Source of the DNA: Dietzia cinnamea NBRC 102147
GTDB taxonomy: Bacteria > Actinomycetota > Actinomycetes > Mycobacteriales > Mycobacteriaceae
NCBI RefSeq assembly: GCF_001571065.1
Contig: NZ_BCSW01000002.1
Coordinates: 101,644-165,643 of the forward strand
Length of the DNA: 64,000 bases
Direction: 5' to 3'
Part shown: in pieces, positions 17,901 through 25,643 of the stretch
Position numbering within the stretch: the stretch's first letter is position 1
How the letters are laid out: the number at the start of each line of letters is the position of its first letter
The notes under the pieces: generated by a model
The model's input: only the letters and a program-made list of their open reading frames with translations
The model's database searches: none
What the model was told of the DNA's origin: nothing
Made by a program: the position numbers and the translations under genes

Positions 17901-18792
17901 GGAAGCCGCGGAAGTCGAGCGCCTCACAGTTGCGGATGGCCGCGACGACGAGCGAGCGACCGGCCTTGGTCTTCATGTCGATGGCCAGTCCGAGGTTGAT
18001 CCCCGCCGGGGTGACGGTGTGCGGCTTGCCGTCGATCTCCTCGTAGTGGTTGTTCATATTCGGGTACGCCTTGATGGCCTGCACCATCGCGTACCCGATG
18101 AGGTGGGTGAAGGAGATCTTCCCACCGTGTGTGCGCTTGAGATGATTGTTGATGACCATCCGGTTGTCGATCATCAGCTTGGCCGGGACCGCGCGGACGG
18201 AGGTCGCGGTCGGCAGTGAGAGCGACGCGTTCATGTTCTTGACGATCACGTTGGCCGCACCGCGCAGCGCCTTGGTCTCCGTCTCCTGCGGAGGGGTGTA
18301 CTGCGGACGGGAGGGCTTGCCGACCGCCGGCGTATCGGGTTTCCTGCGTGTCTCCGGGGTTCCCGAGGGGGCGGGTACGCCCTGTCCCCGCGCCTTGCGA
18401 CGCGGGGACGCGTCGGCGTCCGGCTTGGCCGCGACGTCCTTGGCGGACGCGGTCGGCGTCACATCGTCCACAGTCAGATCCGCGGCCTTCTTCGTCTTCT
18501 TCTCCGCCGAGGACCCGGTCTCGGCCGGGGCGGTCGCACCCGTCGCCTTGGCCGACTGCTTCGACGACGCTCGGGTCTCACCGCCGGACCGCGCCCGGTC
18601 TTCGGCTCCGTCCGTTCCGCGCGGGGCTGTGCCGTTGGTGGAGCCGGACCCGGTGGAGGAGGCGGCCTCCGGGTTGGCCTTGAAGAATTCGTGCCAGGAC
18701 TCGTCCACCGAGGACGGGTCCTGGGCGAACCGCTCGTACATCTCGTCTACGAGCCACTGGTTCTGTCCGAACTGTGAGACGTTGTTGCTCAC
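14920..18792 (-). CDS. kgd: Multifunctional 2-oxoglutarate decarboxylase/dehydrogenase (E1-E2 fusion)
   Basis: A 1290-residue fusion enzyme of Mycobacteriales. In order: a short E1 N-terminal segment (about residues 5-37, [16 protein letters not shown]); a long Lys/Ala/Pro-rich linker; an E2-type acyltransferase domain (about 170-400, with the catalytic-type [12 protein letters not shown]); and the thiamine-dependent E1 domain ([34 protein letters not shown], then the transketolase-like C-terminus with [18 protein letters not shown]). It oxidises or decarboxylates 2-oxoglutarate in the TCA cycle; in relatives it works with E2p/Lpd and is inhibited by GarA. GTG 18792 is chosen because AGAGAGG lies upstream (12-nt spacer) and the N-terminus matches the family; GTG 18831 is a 13-residue longer option. 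Confidence 0.95.
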   Translation of the reverse strand: MSNNVSQFGQNQWLVDEMYERFAQDPSSVDESWHEFFKANPEAASSTGSGSTNGTAPRGTDGAEDRARSGGETRASSKQSAKATGATAPAETGSSAEKKTKKAADLTVDDVTPTASAKDVAAKPDADASPRRKARGQGVPAPSGTPETRRKPDTPAVGKPSRPQYTPPQETETKALRGAANVIVKNMNASLSLPTATSVRAVPAKLMIDNRMVINNHLKRTHGGKISFTHLIGYAMVQAIKAYPNMNNHYEEIDGKPHTVTPAGINLGLAIDMKTKAGRSLVVAAIRNCEALDFRGFLDAYEDIVARAREGKLTMDDFSGVTVSLTNPGGIGTVHSVPRLTVGQGAILGVGAMEYPAEFQGASEEQLANNAVGKITTLTSTYDHRIIQGAESGEFLREIHRLLLADEFYDEIFDALGIPYEPVRWRQDITDPRVDKDARVLELIAAYRDRGHLMADIDPLDGKHAQRRRTFHPDLDVNSHELTLWDLDRRFSVGGFVGKDKMRLRDVLAALRAAYCRKIGIEYTHILENEQRQWIQERIEGVDDKPTVAEQKYILSKVNAAEAFETFLQTKYVGQKRFSLEGAESVIPMMDAVIDEAAEFSLDEVVIGMPHRGRLNVLANIVGKPYRQIFTEFEGNMDPSAAHGSGDVKYHLGAEGIQYQMFGENEIKVSLTANPSHLEAVDPVLEGIVRAKQDLIEDPEWRAEYPVVPLMLHGDAAFAGQGVVAETLNLSQIDGYRTGGTIHIVVNNQIGFTTAPEAGRSSQYATDVAKMIGSPIFHVNGGDPEACVRVARLAMDFRQQFKKDVVIDLVCYRRRGHNEADDPSMTQPRMYEVIDGKKSVRQSYTEDLVGRGDITEKEAENALRDFQGQLERVFNEVRELEKHPVKASESILPNQPLPKRLVTAVDESVIHAIGDAFGSLPEEFHIHPRVKPVYEARQKMAYNGNVDWAFAELLALGSLVREGKTVRLAGQDSQRGTFTQRHAVVVDKTTSEPYSPLQNLEDAEGRFEVWNSALTEYAGLGFEYGYSVGDPDALVLWEAQFGDFVNGAQIIIDEYISSGEAKWGQKSSVTLLLPHGHEGMGPDHTSGRIERFLQLCAEGSMTVAQPSTPANYFHLLRRHATDGIKRPQVVFTPKSMLRNKKAVSAIADFTSGKFRSVLDDPTFADGSRDAGKVKTMLLVSGKLYYELAARQEKEGRDDIAIVRLEQLYPIPHRRMREALDHYPNLTEVRWVQEEPANQGAWSFLALELPERIDDFPPLKRVSRRPMAATSTGLSKVHAVEQKALVDEAFA

Positions 18793-18946
18793 GATCTTGT
18801 GGTGCCTCTCTGATTCTGTGGTGGGTTTCACACGTCAATGGGTCCAGGCTAGACCGTCTGCCCGATCGGGGCTTTCCGATCTCACCTGACAGGGGGATGC
18901 CACTCGCCCGTCACCGTGGGTTCACACGGTGGGCCGGGTCGTCTGT

Positions 18947-19627
18947 TCATACGGTGGGCCACTCCTTCGGGGACGCGCCGAAGGTCGCGTCGGCGGTCTC
19001 CACGACCGTCCTCCCGAGTCGCCGGTTTCCCCATCCACCGACCGCGGCCCCGAGCCCGGCGGGCGCGAGTTTGCCCACGGCCAGCCCGGCGCGCTTGACG
19101 GCGAACTTGCGGGCGAAACGACTCAGCATGCGGCGGTTGATCTCCTTGAGGCCCGGCACGTGCAGCGACCTGCTCGCCAGCGAACCCGCGCCGCCGGACG
19201 GCCCGACCGCGTTGGCGAGGATCGCCGTGCCGGACGCCCCGAGCATCACGGTCATGACCAGGAGTTCCTCGTGCTCGCCCTCTCGGACGTCGATACCGTG
19301 CACCTCCGCCACCGCCATCGTGTAGAAGGCGGCCGCCTCCAGAAACACCAGAGATTCTGCTCCCACCGCGCCGATCGCGACGACCGTGCCGATGCCGGGA
19401 ACGGCGGCGGCGGCGCCCACGGCCGCTCCGGATGCGGTGACGGCGGTGAGGAATCGGCTGTCGAGACGTTCACGGATCCGCGCGGGCGACTCGTCGGGGT
19501 GCGCGCGACGGAGCTGGCGGACATAGGCGCGGGCGGCGCCGGCCTGACCTCGGATAGCCCGGCGCAGGGCTGCCGTCACCACCCCCGCTGCGGGACCGGA
19601 GGCTTCGGCGGGGACGCGGTCGGGCAC
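18947..19627 (-). CDS. Membrane protein of unknown function (Rv1249c-like)
   Basis: A 226-residue protein. The N-terminal third is Ala/Arg-rich and helical (LRRAHPDESPARIRERLDSRF). A hydrophobic glycine/alanine-rich region follows (about residues 60-105, TASGAAVGAAAAVPGIGTVV) and a second one around 115-145. The C-terminus (about 150-226) is basic and glycine-rich. No catalytic motif is recognised. Its place upstream of kgd on the same strand is like Rv1249c next to kgd (Rv1248c) in M. tuberculosis. The start has AGGAG 10 nt upstream. Confidence 0.7.
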   Translation of the reverse strand: MPDRVPAEASGPAAGVVTAALRRAIRGQAGAARAYVRQLRRAHPDESPARIRERLDSRFLTAVTASGAAVGAAAAVPGIGTVVAIGAVGAESLVFLEAAAFYTMAVAEVHGIDVREGEHEELLVMTVMLGASGTAILANAVGPSGGAGSLASRSLHVPGLKEINRRMLSRFARKFAVKRAGLAVGKLAPAGLGAAVGGWGNRRLGRTVVETADATFGASPKEWPTV

Positions 19628-19713
19628 TGGTCACTCACTCCTGGGGGTCGTGGCGGGCGGTCGGCTCGGGCCGCTCGGACCACCACGGTACGCAACCCGG
19701 GGCGGGGCGCGCC

Positions 19714-21048
19714 TTAGGGCAGTACACGCTCGGTGTACTCGTTGCCGAAGAGCCGATCGGGGTCGAGTCGGTCGCGCACCGAGACGAAGTCGTCGAAGCG
19801 CTCGACCATCGTCGACAGGTCCGCGGCGGTCCGGGTGTGCATTTTGCCCCAGTGCGGTCTCCCGCCCGATGCGAGGAAGATTGACTCGGCCAGCCGGAAC
19901 AACTCGGTGTGGTCCATCCGGTGGTACTGGTGGACGGCGATGTAGCACACCTCGCGGTGGTGCGCCGTGGACATCCACACGTCGTCGGCGGCGGCGAACC
20001 GCACCTCCACGGGGAACGGCGTGACGACGCCGGACCGATCGATCGTGTCTCGCAGATCGCGCAGCACGCTGGAGGCCGCTCCGAGGGGTACCGCGTACTC
20101 CATCTCGCGGAACCGCACGCGCCGCGGCGACGCGAACACGCGGTAGCCGCGATCCGTGAACCCGCGGGCGGTGAGCGCCCGTGAGGCGAAGCGGTTGAGC
20201 CGGGGTGTCAGGGTGGGCCTGCGCGTCGCGGCGCGGCACAACGCGTCGAACGCCTCGTTGGCCAGGAACTCGTCGCTCACCAGCTCGCGGACACGGCCCA
20301 CGGGGCTCAGCTCAGTGTCCCCGGGTAAGCGGGTGTTGCGCTTGACGGTGATCGCGTCGGTGTGCGGGAACCAGAAGAACTCGGCGTGGTCGGCGGAGCG
20401 GGCGAATCCCTCCAGGTCCCGCAGTGCCGCCGAGAGCGTCCACGGGCGTTCCTCGGCCCGCAGGGCGAAGGCGGGCACGCACCGGATCGTCATCTTGGTG
20501 ATGACCCCCAGGGCTCCGATCCCGAGACGCGCGGCCTCGAAGACCTCCGGATGCGAGGTCGGCGAGCAGGAGAGGACGGACCCGTCGGCGGCGACGAGCT
20601 GCAGTCCGACGACGGTGGCGGGCAGCCCGGGCGCTCCGCACCCGGTTCCGTGGGTCCCGGTGGACACCGCGCCGGCGAGCGACTGCTCCGCGAAGTCCCC
20701 GAGGTTCTGCTGCGCCAACCCGAGTTCCCAGAGCAGAGGGCCCAGCCGGTGCAGGCGGGTCCCGGCCCAGACCGTCACGTCGGCGCCGTCGACCCGGCCG
20801 GCCGCGTCGCGGGTCGGCACGATCGACTCGATGCCGGTCAGGTCGTCAAGGGATACCAGGACCCCGTCGGTCGCCGCGGCCGGCGTGAAGGAGTGCCCGG
20901 CGCCCACACACTTGACCCGGTCACCACGCTCCGCGGCCGCGGTCACCACGTCGCTCACCTCGGCGACTGTCGTGGGCGCCCGCCGATCCGACGGGGTCGC
21001 CAGCACGTTGCCAGCCCAGTTCTGCCAGGGGGACACCGAGGTCGTCAT
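19714..21048 (-). CDS. FAD-linked sugar-1,4-lactone oxidase (ALO family)
   Basis: A 444-residue FAD enzyme of the L-gulonolactone / D-arabinono-1,4-lactone oxidase group. The PCMH-type FAD domain is N-terminal (about residues 15-185, with KCVGAGHSFTP and GTHGTGCGAPGLPATVVGLQLV). The ALO domain is C-terminal and ends with the conserved GGRPHWGKMHTR and RLDPDRLFGNEYTERVL. The M. tuberculosis relative Rv1771 oxidises L-gulono-1,4-lactone to ascorbate with a non-oxygen acceptor; the acceptor and substrate here are unknown. TACTCT lies 8 nt before the ATG and there is no ribosome binding site. The next divergent gene is a TetR regulator, 143 bp away. Confidence 0.85.
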   Translation of the reverse strand: MTTSVSPWQNWAGNVLATPSDRRAPTTVAEVSDVVTAAAERGDRVKCVGAGHSFTPAAATDGVLVSLDDLTGIESIVPTRDAAGRVDGADVTVWAGTRLHRLGPLLWELGLAQQNLGDFAEQSLAGAVSTGTHGTGCGAPGLPATVVGLQLVAADGSVLSCSPTSHPEVFEAARLGIGALGVITKMTIRCVPAFALRAEERPWTLSAALRDLEGFARSADHAEFFWFPHTDAITVKRNTRLPGDTELSPVGRVRELVSDEFLANEAFDALCRAATRRPTLTPRLNRFASRALTARGFTDRGYRVFASPRRVRFREMEYAVPLGAASSVLRDLRDTIDRSGVVTPFPVEVRFAAADDVWMSTAHHREVCYIAVHQYHRMDHTELFRLAESIFLASGGRPHWGKMHTRTAADLSTMVERFDDFVSVRDRLDPDRLFGNEYTERVLP

Positions 21049-21056
21049 GGCTGGAG

Positions 21057-21062
21057 AGAGTA
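21057..21062 (-). promoter_or_regulatory. Putative -10 box of the lactone oxidase gene
   Basis: TACTCT on the minus strand, 8 nt before the ATG at 21048. Confidence 0.35.
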
Positions 21063-21179
21063 CCCGCGGGCGGCCGGACCGGGAGCCGTCCTGGACAATC
21101 GACCTGAATAGATGACGGAGGCCCGGACGGCCGGGGGAGCAGAGGCCTGTTATCGGTGTCTACTCCCTCCTCGCCGTCG

Positions 21180-21185
21180 TACCAT
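21180..21185 (+). promoter_or_regulatory. Putative -10 box of the TetR operon
   Basis: TACCAT, 6 nt before the GTG at 21192, without a Shine-Dalgarno. It would drive the TetR-PLP enzyme-M20-MFS operon as a leaderless message. Confidence 0.42.
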
Positions 21186-21191
21186 GGACGG

Positions 21192-21830
21192 GTGACCAGA
21201 CGACTACCTGCCGATCAGCGCCGGGCGCAGCTCCTCCGGGCCGCGCTGGAGATCGCCGAGCACGACGGCCTCGGGGCGGTGACCGTGCGAGGCGTCGCCG
21301 AGCGTGCCGGCGTCTCCCTCGGTGTCGTCCACTACTGCTACACCGACAAGGAGGAACTCCTCCGAGAGGTGATCGGCGCTGTGAACTCCGAGGTGCACCA
21401 GGCCGCCAGGGCCTTCGTGAGCGTCGACTTCGATTCGGGCGCCCGCGGGACGGAGGGCCTCCGCCGCCGGCTGTATGAGGCGATCGACCTGATCTGGGCG
21501 GTCATCTCCGCGTCGCCGGATCGGCAGTTGCTCACCTACGAGATCGTCTCGTACTCGTTGCGGACGCACGGTTTGCCGGAGGTGGGGCTGGCCCGGGACC
21601 AGCAGGAGTCGAACGAGGCGATCGTGCGCTCCCTCCTGGAGCGCACCGCCGAGTCGGCCGGCGTGCGGTGGGGCATGGGCCTGGACGACATGGTGCGGGT
21701 GGTGTTGTCGATCATCACCGGCATCAGCCTGCGGTGGCAGATCTACCGGGACGACGACGAGGCCAACGACCTGCTGCACCGTGCGGTCGACCTCGTGGTG
21801 CGGGACGCGCGGCCCGCCGACGGTGCGTAG
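21192..21830 (+). CDS. TetR-family transcriptional regulator
   Basis: A 212-residue TetR regulator. The DNA-binding domain is N-terminal (about residues 4-50: RRAQLLRAALEIAEHDG, then the helix-turn-helix VRGVAERAGVSLGVVHYCYT, and KEELLREV). The C-terminal ligand domain is divergent, so the effector is unknown. GTG 21192 is preferred to GTG 21156 because it sits 6 nt after TACCAT and begins just before the conserved region. Its last eight bases overlap the next gene, so it is the first gene of a four-gene operon that it probably controls. Confidence 0.85.
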   Translation: MTRRLPADQRRAQLLRAALEIAEHDGLGAVTVRGVAERAGVSLGVVHYCYTDKEELLREVIGAVNSEVHQAARAFVSVDFDSGARGTEGLRRRLYEAIDLIWAVISASPDRQLLTYEIVSYSLRTHGLPEVGLARDQQESNEAIVRSLLERTAESAGVRWGMGLDDMVRVVLSIITGISLRWQIYRDDDEANDLLHRAVDLVVRDARPADGA

Positions 21831-23019
21831 CCCGGCCCGGGCCCATGAGCTCGGAGTCGTCGGCGCCCTGGACGCCGCGACAGCCGACATCGACGCGCCG
21901 CTCGCCGCGCTGCACCTGCCGAGCCTGCGGGCGAACCTGCGGGATCTGCGCCGGCGGGCCGGTGGCACCAGGATCCGCGTCGCCAGTAAATCGGTGCGGT
22001 CGCGTGGGGTGCTCCGCGAGGTACTCGGGTCGGACCTGCTCGGGGACGAGGCGGTCCGTGGCGTCATGGCGTACTCGCTCTCCGAGGCGCTGTGGCTCGT
22101 CGACTCGGGGTGCGACGACGTTCTCATGGGGTACCCCACCGTCGACCGCGCGGCGCTGGGCCGCCTCGGTGCGGATGCGGCGGCGCTCGACGCCGTGACC
22201 CTCATGGTCGACCACCCGCGGCAGCTGGAGATCGCCCGCGAGGCCGGGGCGGGCGACGCGCGGGTGTGCATCGACGTCGACTCGTCGCTGCGGTTGGGTC
22301 CGGTCCACCTCGGGGTCCGGCGATCCCCCCTCCGCGGCCCGGAGGACGTGGCACCCCTGGTGCGTCACGCCACCGGCGAGGGGTTCCGTGTGGTCGGCTC
22401 GATGTTCTACGAGGCGCAGGTCGCAGGGGTGCCGGACGACGTCCCCGGGGTCGGTGTGGTGAAGCGGCTGTCGATGCGGCGGCTCCGCGGGGTCCGCAGT
22501 TCGGTCGCCGAGGTCATCGCGGACATCACCGGTCAGTGGCCGGAGATCGTCAATTCCGGCGGCTCGGGGTCGGTCGCCGAGAGCGCTGCGGCTCCCGCCG
22601 TCACCGAGGTCACCGCCGGTTCGGGCCTCTACGTGCCGGGGCTGTTCGACGCCTACCGGTCCTTCACGCCACGGCCGGCCCTGATGTTCGCACTGCCCGC
22701 CGTGCGGAGGCCCGGGCCCGGACTGACCACGTTTCTCTACGGGGGCTACGTCGCCTCGGGCGTACCGGGCGGCGATCGCCTGCCCGTGCCCGTCGCGCCG
22801 GCGGGGTTGCGATACCTCGGCCGGGAGGGCGCCGGAGAGGTCCAGACGCCCGTGCGCGGGGAGGTGGCCATCGGCGGGCGTGCCTGGTGGAGGCACGCCA
22901 AGGCCGGTGAGCTGTGCGAGCGGTTCGACACGCTGCACGTGGTGGACGAGACTGCTGACGGGCCCGCCCTCGTGGACCGCTGGCCCACCTACCGTGGTGA
23001 AGGGAAGTGTTTCGGATGA
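21823..23019 (+). CDS. Fold-type III PLP enzyme (alanine racemase-N / D-threonine aldolase-like)
   Basis: A 398-residue protein of the DSD1/D-threonine aldolase-like group (amino acid deaminase/aldolase). The PLP lysine is expected in TRIRVASKSVRS (near residue 60), followed by barrel strands such as DDVLMGYPTVD, ARVCIDVDSSLRLG and VNSGGSGSV-like INS(G)GS in 'EIVNSGGSGSV'. The C-terminal beta domain contains 'LFDAYRSF' and 'YGGYVASG'. Members deaminate or cleave D-amino acids (D-serine, D-threonine); the substrate here is not known. GTG 21823 overlaps the TetR stop; the downstream M20 gene overlaps its stop by ATGA. Confidence 0.75.
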   Translation: MRSPARAHELGVVGALDAATADIDAPLAALHLPSLRANLRDLRRRAGGTRIRVASKSVRSRGVLREVLGSDLLGDEAVRGVMAYSLSEALWLVDSGCDDVLMGYPTVDRAALGRLGADAAALDAVTLMVDHPRQLEIAREAGAGDARVCIDVDSSLRLGPVHLGVRRSPLRGPEDVAPLVRHATGEGFRVVGSMFYEAQVAGVPDDVPGVGVVKRLSMRRLRGVRSSVAEVIADITGQWPEIVNSGGSGSVAESAAAPAVTEVTAGSGLYVPGLFDAYRSFTPRPALMFALPAVRRPGPGLTTFLYGGYVASGVPGGDRLPVPVAPAGLRYLGREGAGEVQTPVRGEVAIGGRAWWRHAKAGELCERFDTLHVVDETADGPALVDRWPTYRGEGKCFG

Positions 23020-24350
23020 CCGACGCCCACGAGATGACCGACGAGGCCCGGGAGCGGATGCGCGCGGAGGCCGTCTCGATCACGGCCGACCTCGTCGCCA
23101 TCGACTCGACCAACACCGGTGATCCCGCGACGATCGGCGACGGCGAGACCCGTGTCTGTCTACGGATCGCCGAGTACCTCCGCGAGGTCGGCATCGACAG
23201 CGAACTCGTGGAGTCGGTCCCGGGCAGGGGAAGCCTGTTCGCGCGGATGGAGGGTGAGGATCCGCACGCAGGTGGTCTCGTCGTGCACGGTCACGTCGAC
23301 GTGGTGCCGGCGGTCGCGGAGGACTGGTCCGTCCCGCCTTTCGCGGGGGAGATCCGGGACGGGTGGCTCTACGGCCGCGGGACCGTCGACATGAAGAACA
23401 TGATCGGCATGATCCTGGCCGTGGTGCGCCACTACCGCCGCGAGGGGATCGTCCCCCGTCGCTCCCTTCTACTCGCCTTCTTCGCCGACGAGGAGGCGGC
23501 CGGCATCATGGGCGCCAAGTGGATCGTCCGCGAACGCCCCGAGCTCTTCGACGGCATGACCCAGGCGCTCAGCGAGGTCGGCGGATGGTCGGTGCCCGTG
23601 GCGGGACGTCGTCTGTACCCCATCGCGATCGCCGAGAAAGGCGTGGCCTGGGCGAAGGTGACCGCGCACGGTGCTGCCGCACACGCGTCGCGCCCCACGC
23701 CCGACAACGCCGTCGCGGCCATCGCCGGTGCGGTCCACCGCGTCGCCGGCATCGACTTCCCGGTGGAACCCACCGAGGCCAACACCGCGCTGGCCGCGGC
23801 GGTCGGCCGAATCGCCGGCGGCAGCGGGGACGTCGCGGAGCTGCCGGACCGCCTCGAGGTCCTCGGCCACTTCGGCCCGCTCGTCGCCGCCTCCTTGTCG
23901 CACACCGCGTCGCCGACCGTCCTGTCCGCCGGGTACAAGACCAACGTCATCCCGACCGAGGCGCACGCCGAGATCGACTGCCGTGTCCTGCCCGGCGGCG
24001 AGGAGACGTTCCGCGCGGAGGTGGAGCGGGAACTCGGGCCCGACGTGTCGGTCGAGTGGATCTGGCAGCCGCCCATCGCGGCTCCGGCGGACGCCCCCCT
24101 GGTCGACGTGATCGGCGAGGCCGTCCGAGAGTCGGATCCGGACTCCCTGGTGGTGCCCTATCTCCTGCCCGCCAGCACCGACAACAAGCATCTCTCCGAG
24201 CTGGGGATCGACGGATACGGCTTCGTCCCGCTGCGTGTGCCCGACGAGTTCGACGTGTTCGGGCACTTCCACGCCGTCGACGAACGGGTGCCCGTCGACG
24301 CGCTGCACTTCGGTGCTGACGTGCTCGCGCGCGTCCTCCGATCGGCGTGA
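23016..24350 (+). CDS. M20-family metallopeptidase (ArgE/DapE/CPG2-like)
   Basis: A 444-residue zinc amidohydrolase. Metal-binding motifs in order: VVHGHVDVVPA (first His and bridging acidic residue), YGRGTVDMKNMIG (Asp), FFADEEAAG (catalytic Glu and metal Glu), and a C-terminal His in GHFHAVDERVPVDAL. The dimerisation domain sits in between (AKVTAHGAAAHASRP). Such enzymes release an amino acid from dipeptides or N-acyl amino acids. The ATG 23016 forms an ATGA with the stop of the PLP-enzyme gene and has AAGGGA upstream. Coupling to a PLP enzyme and an MFS protein suggests use of a modified or D-amino-acid-containing substrate (inference). Confidence 0.85.
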   Translation: MTDAHEMTDEARERMRAEAVSITADLVAIDSTNTGDPATIGDGETRVCLRIAEYLREVGIDSELVESVPGRGSLFARMEGEDPHAGGLVVHGHVDVVPAVAEDWSVPPFAGEIRDGWLYGRGTVDMKNMIGMILAVVRHYRREGIVPRRSLLLAFFADEEAAGIMGAKWIVRERPELFDGMTQALSEVGGWSVPVAGRRLYPIAIAEKGVAWAKVTAHGAAAHASRPTPDNAVAAIAGAVHRVAGIDFPVEPTEANTALAAAVGRIAGGSGDVAELPDRLEVLGHFGPLVAASLSHTASPTVLSAGYKTNVIPTEAHAEIDCRVLPGGEETFRAEVERELGPDVSVEWIWQPPIAAPADAPLVDVIGEAVRESDPDSLVVPYLLPASTDNKHLSELGIDGYGFVPLRVPDEFDVFGHFHAVDERVPVDALHFGADVLARVLRSA

Positions 24351-25588
24351 GGGGCACGACGCAGGACCGCGACGCCGCGCGGTCCTCGCCGCGACCCCGC
24401 CTGCCCGCGGACATCTGGGTCCTCGTCGTGGCCGCGTTCGCGGTCGCGATCGGGTACGGACTCGTGGCGCCGGTGCTGCCGCAGTTCGCCCGCGACTTCG
24501 ACGTGTCGGTCGCGGCCGCCTCGGTCGTGGTCAGTGCCTTCGCCTTCTTCCGCCTGGTGTTCGCGCCCGCCGGTGGGTTCCTCGTGGACAGGATGGGGGA
24601 GCGCTGGGTCTACATGACCGGCCTGCTCATCGTCGCGGTCTCCACCCTGGCGACCGGCCTGGCGCAGTCCTACTGGCAGCTGCTGGTCTTCCGCGGCCTC
24701 GGCGGTCTCGGGTCCACGATGTTCACCATCTCCGCGATGGCGCTGTTGACCAGGCTCTCACCGCCGGGCGAGCGGGGACGGATCGCCGGGCTGTACGCGA
24801 CCGCGTTCCTCATCGGCAACATCGGCGGGCCCGTGCTGGGCGGACTGCTGGCGGAGTTCGGGATGCGCGTCCCGTTCTTCGTCTATGCCGGGACCCTGCT
24901 CGCGGCGACCGGCGTGGTGGCCGTGTTCCTACGCGGCGGCCGTCGACGCTCACCCGATGACGACTCCCCCGAACAGGAGTCGTTGCTCGTCGGCGAGGCG
25001 TTGCGTCACAGCGGCTACCGTGCCGCGCTGATCTCCAGTTTCGTCAACGGCTGGACCTCGTTCGGCGTCCGTGTCGCCATCATCCCGTTGTTCGCCGCGG
25101 CCAATTTCGACGCCGGTGCCGGCATCGCGGGCACGGCGTTGGCGTCCTTCGCCGTGGGCACGGCCTCCGTGGTCTCGGTGGCGGGCAGACTGTCGGACCG
25201 GTTCGGGAGGCGGCCGATGGTGATCACCGGTCTCGTCGTCTCCGGCGTCACGACCATCGCCCTGGGATGGTGCGACACGGTTCCTCTCCTCGTCGCGGCG
25301 TCGGTGGTGGCGGGCATGGGCGCGGGGATCCTCAACCCGGCACAGCAGGCGGCCGTTGCGGACGTCATCGGCGCGGACCGCGCCGGCGGCAAGGTATTGG
25401 CCACGTTCCAGATGGCGAGTGACTCCGGGGCGATCCTCGGCCCCGTGGTCGTGGGCCTGGTGGTGGACCGGCTGGGCTACGCGACGGGTTTCGCGGTCTC
25501 CGGCGTCCTCCTCCTGGCGGCGGTGGTGCCGTGGGCCGTGGCCAGGGAGCCCCGGCAGACGGCCGACAGGGTGGCCGCGGGGGAGTGA
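24347..25588 (+). CDS. Major facilitator superfamily transporter
   Basis: A 413-residue integral membrane protein with about 12 hydrophobic segments. The first begins at residue 22 (WVLVVAAFAVAIGYGLVAPVLPQFARDF). The MFS loop-2/3 motif is GGFLVDRMGERWVYMTG, repeated in the second half as VAGRLSDRFGRRPMVITG. It resembles drug/metabolite:H+ antiporters, but direction and substrate cannot be told. It overlaps the M20 gene by GTGA and is the last gene of the TetR operon. It could export a product or import a peptide substrate. Confidence 0.85.
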   Translation: MRGTTQDRDAARSSPRPRLPADIWVLVVAAFAVAIGYGLVAPVLPQFARDFDVSVAAASVVVSAFAFFRLVFAPAGGFLVDRMGERWVYMTGLLIVAVSTLATGLAQSYWQLLVFRGLGGLGSTMFTISAMALLTRLSPPGERGRIAGLYATAFLIGNIGGPVLGGLLAEFGMRVPFFVYAGTLLAATGVVAVFLRGGRRRSPDDDSPEQESLLVGEALRHSGYRAALISSFVNGWTSFGVRVAIIPLFAAANFDAGAGIAGTALASFAVGTASVVSVAGRLSDRFGRRPMVITGLVVSGVTTIALGWCDTVPLLVAASVVAGMGAGILNPAQQAAVADVIGADRAGGKVLATFQMASDSGAILGPVVVGLVVDRLGYATGFAVSGVLLLAAVVPWAVAREPRQTADRVAAGE

Positions 25589-25643
25589 CCTGCGCAAGCC
25601 GTGTCGCTCAACGGACCTCGCAGGCCGTAGCATGTAAGGCCTC

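Noticed and set aside
14755..18219. Very long plus-strand open frame (1154 codons) opposite kgd
   Set aside because: It is antisense to the strongly conserved kgd gene and has the Val/Leu/Asp/Arg/His-rich make-up of a GC-rich shadow frame. No motif, no ribosome binding site.
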